From CAZYFH01 sp965197395 (GTDB taxonomy: Bacteria; Acidobacteriota; Vicinamibacteria; Vicinamibacterales; UBA8438), in NCBI GenBank assembly GCA_965197395.1, contig CBDANB010000003.1:124001-188000 (forward strand): a stretch of 64,000 nt of DNA. The letters are read 5' to 3'. The notes under the pieces are model-generated. The model made no database searches, had not been told where the DNA came from, and saw only the letters and a program-made list of their open reading frames with translations. Below, piece after piece: positions 40,723 to 48,162 of this stretch (positions are counted from its first letter, which is position 1; the number at the start of each line of letters is the position of its first letter). Made by a program: the position numbers and the translations under genes.

Positions 40723-43440
40723 ATGACCACGATGACCGCGCCAGAGATCCGTCAGGGCTTTCTCGACTACTTCCAGGGCCACGATCACCACATCGTGTCG
40801 AGCTCCACGCTCGTGCCCCACGCCGACCCGACGCTGCTGTTCACGAACGCTGGGATGAACCAGTTCAAGGAGGCCTTTCTCGGCCGCGAGCGCCGCGATT
40901 ACCGGCGCGCCACGACGGCGCAGAAGTGCATGCGCGTCAGCGGCAAACACAACGATCTCGACAACGTCGGGCCGTCACTGCGACACCATACCTTCTTCGA
41001 GATGCTCGGCAATTTCTCGTTCGGCGACTACTTCAAGGCGGAGGCCATCCCGTTCGCGTGGACGCTCCTGACCGACGTGTGGGGGCTGCCGCCGGAGCAG
41101 CTCTTCGCCACCGTGTTCGCGGGCGAGGCCGGGGTCCCGCGCGACGACGAGGCGTACGCGGTCTGGCAACGCCTGGTCACCGACGACCGGATCGCGGAGA
41201 TGGGGGTGGACGAGAACTTCTGGGCCATGGGCGACACCGGCCCGTGCGGGCGCTGTTCGGAGATTCACTTCCATCGTGGCGACCACCTCCCGTGCGCGCG
41301 CCAGGCGTGCCTGGGCATCGACTGCAGCTGCGACCGCTACGTTGAGATCTGGAACAACGTCTTTATGGAGTTCGAGCGCACACCGGACGGTTCGCTGACG
41401 CCGCTCCCGGCACCTTCGATCGACACGGGAATGGGGCTCGAGCGTATCGTTGCCGTCCTGCAGGACAAGCTGTCGAACTACGACACCGACCTGTTCACGC
41501 CGCTCCTCACCGCCATCGGCGAGCGCGCCGGGGTCCGCTACGGGCCCCAGGACGGACGGCCCTCGGATCAGTCAACCGATGTGTCGATGCGGGTCATTGC
41601 CGACCACCTGCGCGCGACGACGTTTCTCATTACCGACGGCGTGTCACCATCGAACGAATGGCGAGGCTACGTGCTGCGCAAGATCATGCGGCGGGCCATG
41701 CGGCATGGAAAGAAGCTCGGGTTGACGGAGCCGTTTCTGTATGGCCTGGTCGACGTTGTGGTCCGCGAGATGGGATCCGCGTACCCCGAGCTCGCGACCA
41801 ACCGCGATGCCGTTGTGCGCGCGGTACAGCGGGAGGAGGAGCAGTTCGACAAAGTGCTCACGGACGGGCTGCCGCGGCTCGAGGCCGCGCTCGCGGAATC
41901 CGCCAGCGGTTCGCGGCCTATCGATGGAGACGACGCGTTCAGGCTCTACGACACGTTCGGGCTGCCACTTGATTTCATCGAGGACCTCGCGAGCGAGCGC
42001 GGCATCGTCGTCGATCGGATCGGCTTCGAGCACGCGCTGGAGCGCCAGCGCCAGCGGTCGCGCGACGGGCAGTCGTTTGCGGCGACCGCCGAACGCGTCT
42101 TCGCCTACCGCGCGCCGGACACCGAGCAGTCGGTCGAACGGCTCGGCGACCATTTTGATGGTTACGAGACCACCGAGGTCGCCGCGGCGTCGCTCGCCGC
42201 GTTGTTCGACGCCGAACGCCGCGAGGTGGCCGAGCTCGGCGAGGGCCTCTCCGGCTACGCAGTGCTCGACCGTACGCCGTTCTACGTGGAGGCCGGCGGC
42301 CAGGTCTCCGACACCGGACGTCTGCGGGTGGATGGGGGTACCGGCGAGGCGACGGTGGACGCGATGACACGCCTCGCGCGGCTGGGACCGCGCGCGCATG
42401 CCGTGCGCATCGTGTCGGGGCGCCTCGCGACGGGCGACGTCGTGACGGCGACGGTCGATGCGTCGCGTCGAGACGCCACGCGCCGTAATCACACCGCGAC
42501 GCACTTGCTGCACGCCGCCCTGCGTCGCGTCGTCGGCCCGCACGTGAAGCAGGCTGGCTCGCTCGTGGCGCCCGACCGTCTGCGGTTCGACTTCACCCAT
42601 GGCGAGCCGGTCTCGCCGGCGCAATTGGCGGAGATCGAACGCGACGTCAACGCGCACATCTACGGCAACCAGACCGTCGATACGACGGTCCGATCGACGG
42701 ACGAGGCGATCGCCGACGGCGCGATGGCTCTGTTCGGCGAGAAGTACGGCGACCGCGTGCGCGTCGTCTCGGTCCCGGGCGTGTCGATGGAGCTGTGCGG
42801 CGGCACGCATTGCGGCGCCACGGGCGATATCGGCCCATTCGTCGTCACCCACGAGGGTGGCGTGGCGGCGGGCATCCGGCGCATCGAGGCGGTGACCGGC
42901 GACGCGGCCGTGGCCACACTGCAGCACCATCGCGATGCTCTGGACGGCGTCCTGCGCCTGCTGGGTGCGCCCACGGACCAGGCGGTCGGGGCCGTCGAGC
43001 GTCTTCAGGGCGAGACGAAGCGACTCGCACGCGAGGTCGAGCGGCTCAAAGTTGCCGCGGCCTTGGGGTCGGCCGGCCCGGAGGCGGCCTCGGACCGCGT
43101 CGACGTCGACGGCGTTGGAATGGTCACGCGCCGCGTCTCCGGTCTCGACAAGGGCGCCCTCCGGACGCTGGCCGACTCACTGCGCGATCGCCTCGGCAGC
43201 GGGGTCGTTGTCGTGGTGTCAGAGAACGACGGGAAGGTCGCGCTCGTCGTCTCCGTTTCCAAGGACCTGACCGCTCGGGTGCACGCCGGCAGAGTCGTCA
43301 AGGCGATCGCCCCGATCGTCGGCGGCAATGGCTGGGGCCGGCCCGACTTCGCGCAGGCTGGCGGCAAGCTCCCGGACAAGATCGACGCGCTGTGTGCCCA
43401 GAGCGAGGCGGTCGTGCGCACGATGCTCGCGGGGGACTAA
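40723..43440 (+). CDS. alaS: Alanine--tRNA ligase
   Basis: A 905-residue class II synthetase; ATG 40732 is an alternative start. Catalytic core from EIRQGFLDYFQGHDHHIVSS, TLLFTNAGMNQFKEAFLG and VSGKHNDLDNVGPSLRHHTF; the editing domain has RRNHTATHLLHAALR and the zinc-binding VSMELCGGTHCGATGDIG; the C-terminal DHHA1 domain ends GRPDFAQAGGKLPDKIDAL. An insert C-rich stretch (CARQACLGIDCSCDRY) sits in the core. It charges tRNA-Ala and clears mischarged Ser/Gly. Confidence 0.97.
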   Translation: MTTMTAPEIRQGFLDYFQGHDHHIVSSSTLVPHADPTLLFTNAGMNQFKEAFLGRERRDYRRATTAQKCMRVSGKHNDLDNVGPSLRHHTFFEMLGNFSFGDYFKAEAIPFAWTLLTDVWGLPPEQLFATVFAGEAGVPRDDEAYAVWQRLVTDDRIAEMGVDENFWAMGDTGPCGRCSEIHFHRGDHLPCARQACLGIDCSCDRYVEIWNNVFMEFERTPDGSLTPLPAPSIDTGMGLERIVAVLQDKLSNYDTDLFTPLLTAIGERAGVRYGPQDGRPSDQSTDVSMRVIADHLRATTFLITDGVSPSNEWRGYVLRKIMRRAMRHGKKLGLTEPFLYGLVDVVVREMGSAYPELATNRDAVVRAVQREEEQFDKVLTDGLPRLEAALAESASGSRPIDGDDAFRLYDTFGLPLDFIEDLASERGIVVDRIGFEHALERQRQRSRDGQSFAATAERVFAYRAPDTEQSVERLGDHFDGYETTEVAAASLAALFDAERREVAELGEGLSGYAVLDRTPFYVEAGGQVSDTGRLRVDGGTGEATVDAMTRLARLGPRAHAVRIVSGRLATGDVVTATVDASRRDATRRNHTATHLLHAALRRVVGPHVKQAGSLVAPDRLRFDFTHGEPVSPAQLAEIERDVNAHIYGNQTVDTTVRSTDEAIADGAMALFGEKYGDRVRVVSVPGVSMELCGGTHCGATGDIGPFVVTHEGGVAAGIRRIEAVTGDAAVATLQHHRDALDGVLRLLGAPTDQAVGAVERLQGETKRLAREVERLKVAAALGSAGPEAASDRVDVDGVGMVTRRVSGLDKGALRTLADSLRDRLGSGVVVVVSENDGKVALVVSVSKDLTARVHAGRVVKAIAPIVGGNGWGRPDFAQAGGKLPDKIDALCAQSEAVVRTMLAGD

Positions 43441-43593
43441 CCCTAGGACAGCGCCGGACGGCCGCCACACAGGTCCGCAGCCAATACAGCGCCCACGTCG
43501 CCGCACCAGTATCGCAGTGAAACCGCAACTCGCTGTCCGGATTAGGCTTGCGGCCGCGATCCACGGTCGTCTGTTAGACTGGATGGCTGGATC

Positions 43594-44331
43594 ATGCGTG
43601 TCTTGGGAGCCATGCTCGTCGCCGCCTTGGGGATGGCGGCCGTCGCCGCGCCAGCGGAGGCCCAGATCTACACCTGGCGGGACGCCAACGGCACCCTCGT
43701 GTTGTCGGATCGGCCGCCGGAGCCGGGTGTTGAGACGCTCGAGGTACGAGGTGCCGCGACCCCCATCCGCACGACCACCCCGACCAGACCCCTCGCGCGC
43801 CTCAGCCGGTCCGGCCACTACGACGCCGTCATCGAGCGATACGCCGCCAGCGAGGGTGTCCGCCCCGATCTGGTGCGGGCAGTCATTCAAGTGGAGTCCG
43901 CGTTCAACCCGAACGCGCGCTCGCCGGTCGGCGCCATGGGTCTGATGCAGCTCATGCCGGCGACGGCCCAAGCGCTCGGCGTGCTCAATCCATACGATCC
44001 GGAGCAGAACATCCGAGGCGGCGTCACGTATCTGCGCCGACTGCTGTCGGAATACGATGGCAATGAGGAACTGGCGCTGGCCGCCTACAACGCCGGTCCG
44101 GGCGCCGTGAGCCGGTACGGCAATCAGATCCCGCCCTACCGGGAAACACAGGACTACGTCGAACGGGTGCGGTCGGCGACCGCCCTGGCGACCACGAACG
44201 AGCTGCCCGCGGCGTCGGGCGAGACGATCTACAAATCGTATGCGGTCGTCAACGGCCGCCGTATCCCCGTCTATAGCAACGTCCGGCCGGCTTCGGACGA
44301 CCACGAAGTCGCCACGGCGCCGCGGCGCTAG
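43594..44331 (+). CDS. Exported lytic transglycosylase with DUF4124 domain
   Basis: A 245-residue protein with signal peptide (VLGAMLVAALGMAAVAAPAE). A DUF4124-type segment follows (IYTWRDANGTLVLSDRPPEP), then an SLT domain at about 75-195: VRAVIQVESAFNPNARSPVG (catalytic glutamate in VESAFN), AMGLMQLMPATAQALGV, GVTYLRRLLSEYDGNEELAL, AAYNAGPGAVSRYG and IPPYRETQDYVERV. It cuts glycan strands of peptidoglycan in the periplasm, leaving anhydro ends. Only one base separates its stop from the next GTG. Confidence 0.93.
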   Translation: MRVLGAMLVAALGMAAVAAPAEAQIYTWRDANGTLVLSDRPPEPGVETLEVRGAATPIRTTTPTRPLARLSRSGHYDAVIERYAASEGVRPDLVRAVIQVESAFNPNARSPVGAMGLMQLMPATAQALGVLNPYDPEQNIRGGVTYLRRLLSEYDGNEELALAAYNAGPGAVSRYGNQIPPYRETQDYVERVRSATALATTNELPAASGETIYKSYAVVNGRRIPVYSNVRPASDDHEVATAPRR

Positions 44332-44332
44332 C

Positions 44333-44716
44333 GTGGACGCACCCATCACACCAGTTCGACTCGACGTCTGGCTGGACGTCGCCTGCCTGTATCACACCCG
44401 TTCCGAAGCGCAGAAAGCCTGCAAGGGCGGCAAGGTTGACGTCAACGGTCAGCGGGCCAAGCCGCACCGCGACGTCCGCACCGGGGATGACATCGCCATC
44501 ACGCGCCGGCACGGTGTGAAGCAGATGGTGACCGTGCGGGCTCTCGCGGATCGCCACCTCCCCAAGCCCGCAGCGCGCGCGTTGTACGACGATCGCACGC
44601 CGCCCCCATCGGCGGAGGACCGGGAGTTCCGCGAGCTCTTGCGCCGCGCCGGCCCGCCCACGGGCGCGCCGGACAAGCGCCAGCGACGAAGGCTTCGCTC
44701 GCTGAAGCGCCAGTGA
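44333..44716 (+). CDS. RNA-binding S4-domain protein (Hsp15-like)
   Basis: GTG 44333 gives 127 residues. The S4 domain occupies residues about 8-60 (VRLDVWLDVACLYHTRSEAQ, KACKGGKVDVNGQRAKPHRD, VRTGDDIAITRRHG); the tail is basic and proline-rich. Similar short S4 proteins (HslR/Hsp15) recycle stalled 50S subunits. The start is one base after the transglycosylase stop. IS630 copy 2 is inserted 17 bp after the stop. Confidence 0.85.
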   Translation: MDAPITPVRLDVWLDVACLYHTRSEAQKACKGGKVDVNGQRAKPHRDVRTGDDIAITRRHGVKQMVTVRALADRHLPKPAARALYDDRTPPPSAEDREFRELLRRAGPPTGAPDKRQRRRLRSLKRQ

Positions 44717-44733
44717 GCCGCTGTCACGCCCTA

Positions 44734-45962
44734 GTCCCCTGTGTCTGAAAAAGCTTCAAATAGTGTGTCGGCTGTGATGTATTGGGCGGCATGGCAAGAA
44801 CAGGTCGGCCCAAAGCGAGATTGGAAGTCACCGCCGCAGAGCGCGTAGAACTTGAGCGGCTCGCCAGGCGCGCCCGAACGAATCGGCACGTGGCCTTGCG
44901 GGCAAGGATCGTCCTGAGGAGCACGCGTGGCGAATCGAACGTGGCGGTCGCGGCGAAACTGCGCTGCTCGAACGTGACGGTCGGCAAGTGGCGACAGCGG
45001 TTTAGGGTAGGTCGCGTGGACGCGCTGTACGACGAGCCCAAGCCCGGAGCCCCACGGACCCTGTCCGATGCGGATGTCGAGTCGATCCTCGTCACGACGT
45101 TGGAAAGTAAGCCGAAGGGGCGGACCCACTGGAGCACCCGCAAGATGGCGGAGCACGCTGGCGTCAGCGCCTCTACCGTGGGCCGCATCTGGCGCACTTT
45201 CGGGTTGCAGCCGCATGTCGTGGAATCCTTCAAGATCTCCGACGACCCGCTGTTCATCGAGAAGGTGCGGGACATTGTCGGCCTCTACCTGAACCCACCC
45301 GACCACGCCGTCGTCTTGTCATTCGACGAAAAGCCTCAGATTCAAGCCCTCGAGCGGGCGCAGCCGATTCTGCCGATGGACCTGGGTCGCCCCGAACGCC
45401 AGACGCACAACTACATCCGCCATGGCACGGTGGACCTCTTCGCGGCGCTCAACGTCGCGACCGGCCAGGTCGTGGCGCAAACCAAGAAGCCGCATCGGTC
45501 GAGGGATTTCGTGAGCTTCCTGCGCGAGATCGACGAGCGGGTGCACTCCGCCCTCACCGTCCACGTGATCCTCGACAATCTCTCGGCGCATAAGTCCCCG
45601 TTGGTCAAACGATGGGTGGCCCGCCACCCGCGCTTCCAGTTCCACTTTACGCCGACCTACTCCGCCTGGCTCAACCTCGTCGAGCGGTTCTTTGGCCTTC
45701 TACCGAACACGTTCAAGCGCTCGCGGATCACATTCCAGCTCCGCACGCGCGATGCGCCAAGGCCATCTAGCCGCCTACGTGGCGCCCACAACGACGAGGG
45801 CAAACCCTTCAACGCGCTGGACAAAGATTCCAGCCGCACGCCGACCATACGCCTCGTGGACGCGACGAGGGTGAAGCGACGAAATTTCACAGCGCACCGT
45901 TCAAGTCCACGGTGGCCCCAGATGACCAACGACTTTTTGAAGAAATCAAAGATCAAGGGGAC
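44734..45962 (+). mobile_element. IS630-family element, copy 2 (1,229 bp, internally altered)
   Basis: It starts and ends like copy 1 and is flanked by TA (44732-44733 and 45963-45964). From 44734 to about 45700 it reads the same as copy 1 by eye, and the last 70 bp also match. Between about 45701 and 45889 the sequence is a scrambled version of the corresponding 154 bp of copy 1, 34 bp longer. Confidence 0.9.
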
Positions 45963-45978
45963 TAGCAGCCCGTGGTGA
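44791..45978 (+). pseudogene. IS630-family transposase, C-terminus scrambled
   Basis: Residues 1 to about 303 equal the intact copy, including all three catalytic acidic residues. After ERFFGLL the reading diverges (PNTFKRSRITFQLRTRDAP and onward), picks up short matching islands such as HNDEGKPF, and reads out of the element at 45978. The final helical region of the protein is lost, so it is probably inactive, unless the difference is an assembly error. Confidence 0.85.
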
Positions 45979-46124
45979 AAGTCCCGCTCGGCACCGAGAC
46001 CGGTGATGCGCCTGGCTGACAAGGCGCGAAGAGGGAGAATACTCCCAGTATTTGACCGATGAGCACAGCCGTCAGGCGGGATGCAGCGCCGGTCGAATGC
46101 GGCGCGACTTTCACCACGGGCTGC
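45965..46124 (+). repeat. TA-flanked inverted-repeat element, family B, long copy (MITE-like)
   Basis: The left arm GCAGCCCGTGGTGAAAGTC and the reverse complement of the right arm are identical over 19 bp. TA dinucleotides flank both sides (45963-45964, shared with the IS630 copy, and 46125-46126). The 120-bp centre contains further self-complementary segments, for example GAGGGAGAATACTCCCAG. It has no open reading frame. Confidence 0.8.
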
Positions 46125-46148
46125 TAGCCCCTGGGCGGCGAGCATCGA

Positions 46149-46154
46149 TATAAT
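46149..46154 (+). promoter_or_regulatory. -10 box TATAAT of rpsT
   Basis: A perfect TATAAT ends 9 bases before ATG 46164, so the transcript would start within about 3 bases of the start codon. No clear -35 box. Confidence 0.55.
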
Positions 46155-46163
46155 AGGCAGTTC

Positions 46164-46448
46164 ATGGCCAATCACAAGTCGGCACTGAAGGCGCACCGCC
46201 AGAACCTGAAGCGCCGCGACCACAATCGACGTCTCCGCACGCGCATGCGGCACGCGCTCAAGTCTGCGCGCGCCGCGATCGACGATGCCAGTGCCAACAC
46301 CGAGAACGGCCCGGCCAACGCCAGCGCCGAGCTCCGCACAACGGTCGCGTTGATCGATAGTCTGGCTGGCAAGGGTATCATCCATGCCAACGCGGCGGCC
46401 CGCCACAAGTCACGGCTGACCAAGCGTTTGAGCAAGGCCAGCACCTAA
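46164..46448 (+). CDS. rpsT: 30S ribosomal protein S20
   Basis: A 94-residue basic helical protein: MANHKSALKAHRQNLKRRDH, NRRLRTRMRHALKSARAAID, then IDSLAGKGIIHANAAARHKS and RLTKRLSKAS. This is the standard S20 pattern, binding 16S rRNA in the small subunit. Its stop is followed at once by repeat family A, which may end transcription. It converges on holA. Confidence 0.97.
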   Translation: MANHKSALKAHRQNLKRRDHNRRLRTRMRHALKSARAAIDDASANTENGPANASAELRTTVALIDSLAGKGIIHANAAARHKSRLTKRLSKAST

Positions 46449-46450
46449 TC

Positions 46451-46547
46451 TAGACGGGGCTTCGCCCCGGACCCCACGCGGGCGCTACGCGGGGACCCCG
46501 AGAGCCCCACTCCGCGCCATCGAGGCGCGCCGTGCGCGCCTTGGCCG
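46451..46547 (+). repeat. GC-rich multi-hairpin repeat, family A, copy 2
   Basis: Two bases after the rpsT stop the element reads TAGACGGGGCTTCGCCCC, then GCGGGCGCTACGCGGGGACC, GCCCCACTCCGCGCC, GAGGCGCGCCGTGCGCGCC and TTGGCCG. Order and spacing match the copy beside carB. The first hairpin could serve as a terminator for rpsT. 46548-46620 shows nothing further. Confidence 0.85.
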
Positions 46548-46620
46548 TCACCGGCGGTCTTCAACGAGTACAGAATTCGCGTTTCGGGCCGCATCACGGC
46601 CTCACTCACCCGGCGCTCGC

Positions 46621-47538
46621 TCACCCACACAGCTCCACCACCAGACGTTCGAGAAGCACCCGCGGCTCGCCCGCTGACCGCTTCAGGTCCAGATCCGTCC
46701 GGAACACCGCATCGATGGCCCGCCGCACCCGCGGCGCGGCCAGGCGCGAGCGCGCGACCCAGGCGAGCTGGCCGAGCACCATGTGCGGTGGCGCGCCGGC
46801 GTCGAGCGCCAGCGCGAGCTCCTGTAGTGCCACGCCCGCCGCGCCCCGCTCGATGGCTCGCGCGACCGCCCAGTCATCGTGGGCCGCGGCCGGCCCCACC
46901 ACGGCGCGCACGTCGTCCACCGAGACGCTAGGCTGGTCCATCGCGTACAACACCAAGTGCTCCACTTCTCCCCGGAGGCGGCGCACGTCAGGCCCGACGA
47001 CGGCGGCCAGCAGACGCGTCGCAGCCGGCTCGCCCGCCACGCCCGCCGCCTTGAGACGGGCGCGGATCCAACGCTCGGCATCGGCCGTGTTCTCGAGCTC
47101 CCCACACCGGACGATGGTCGCGTTCGCGTGCAGGCGCTTGCTGATGCGCCGCCGCTCGTCGAGGTCGGTCACGACGAGGACGAGCGTCGCGTCCGGAACC
47201 GGCCTCTCCAGATACCGCTCGAGCGCCTCGAGATCCCTCGCGGTGGCCTGGCTCTCGCGCTTGGGCATCAGCCACCGCTCGGCGCGCAGCCCGGTGACGA
47301 TCCGGCGGGGCGCCATCATCGGCAGGGTCCGCAACGCGTCGAGGAGTGTCCCCAGCGGCACCTCGCCGCCGCGAAACCGCTCGACGTTGAACGCCCGCAG
47401 TCCCTCTTCGACGACCTCCTCGAACTCGGTCGCCAGCTCTGCCTTCTCGTGCTCGTCGTCCCCGAGCACGAGATAGACGGGGTCGAGTGCGCCGGCCGTG
47501 ATCTGGTTCCGCAGCGCGGCGGGTGTGAGGGTGCTCAC
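46621..47538 (-). CDS. holA: DNA polymerase III subunit delta
   Basis: A 305-residue clamp-loader subunit. The N-terminal fold begins ITAGALDPVYLVLGDDEHEK, with FNVERFRGGEVPLGTLLDAL, RTLPMMAPRRIVTGLRAERW, a central lid region and the C-terminal collar helices (LALALDAGAPPHMVLGQLAW, VARSRLAAPRVRRAIDAVFR, TDLDLKRSAGEPRVLLERLV). It opens the beta clamp. It is 11 bp downstream of lptE, the usual leuS-lptE-holA order. Confidence 0.92.
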   Translation of the reverse strand: MSTLTPAALRNQITAGALDPVYLVLGDDEHEKAELATEFEEVVEEGLRAFNVERFRGGEVPLGTLLDALRTLPMMAPRRIVTGLRAERWLMPKRESQATARDLEALERYLERPVPDATLVLVVTDLDERRRISKRLHANATIVRCGELENTADAERWIRARLKAAGVAGEPAATRLLAAVVGPDVRRLRGEVEHLVLYAMDQPSVSVDDVRAVVGPAAAHDDWAVARAIERGAAGVALQELALALDAGAPPHMVLGQLAWVARSRLAAPRVRRAIDAVFRTDLDLKRSAGEPRVLLERLVVELCG

Positions 47539-47549
47539 CGAAGGTCTGC

Positions 47550-48140
47550 CTAGAAGGCTTCGAGGATTGAACTGACGACCGTCGTCGCAAAATCGACCGC
47601 CAGGCGCTCGACGGCGTTCGAGCGCTGCCCGAAGAAGGACGACACGTTCGCGACGTCACCTGCCCCGGACGCGACCTCATATTCGTCGCTGAACACCAGC
47701 TGTGGATTGCTCCAGACGACCTCGTTGGTGCTCAGATCGAGGAACTCGATGTTGGCGGTCAGCGTGAAGACGTAGCGGGATGCCTGCTGGTCAGCATTGA
47801 AGCTCGCCGGAGTGATGTTGATGTTGCTGATGGTGCCGGTCAGGATGGCATCGACGCCGGTTACATTCGGTTGCACGCGGTAGGATCCCCGCCCGATGAA
47901 CGCCGAGCGCACTTCCTGTGTCAGGAGCTGCTCGACCTCGAAGACCGACGTGTTGTTCTCGAACGTCGGAATGCCAATCGTCTCGATGTAGTCGGGCAGG
48001 AACGACCCACGCCCGGCGAGCGAGTACCCGCACGCTGTGGTCGTCGCGAGCGCGAGACCGGCCACCAGCCAACGTCCGGTGCAGCGCGCCGCCATCCGCC
48101 GCGTCGCGGTCAACATCGTCGGCGTCAGCGTTCTCGACAT
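47550..48140 (-). CDS. lptE: LPS-assembly lipoprotein LptE
   Basis: A 196-residue lipoprotein precursor: a basic start, a hydrophobic stretch and the lipobox in ALATTTACGYSL. The mature part has GRGSFLPDYIETIGIPTFEN, NTSVFEVEQLLTQEVRSAFI, then beta strands ASRYVFTLTANIEFLDLSTN. LptE plugs LptD in the outer membrane and supports LPS export, so the cell is diderm. The first methionine or later ones at residues 9 and 16 could start translation. Confidence 0.9.
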   Translation of the reverse strand: MSRTLTPTMLTATRRMAARCTGRWLVAGLALATTTACGYSLAGRGSFLPDYIETIGIPTFENNTSVFEVEQLLTQEVRSAFIGRGSYRVQPNVTGVDAILTGTISNINITPASFNADQQASRYVFTLTANIEFLDLSTNEVVWSNPQLVFSDEYEVASGAGDVANVSSFFGQRSNAVERLAVDFATTVVSSILEAF

Positions 48141-48162
48141 ACGACCTCCAGGGCCATGGTTC

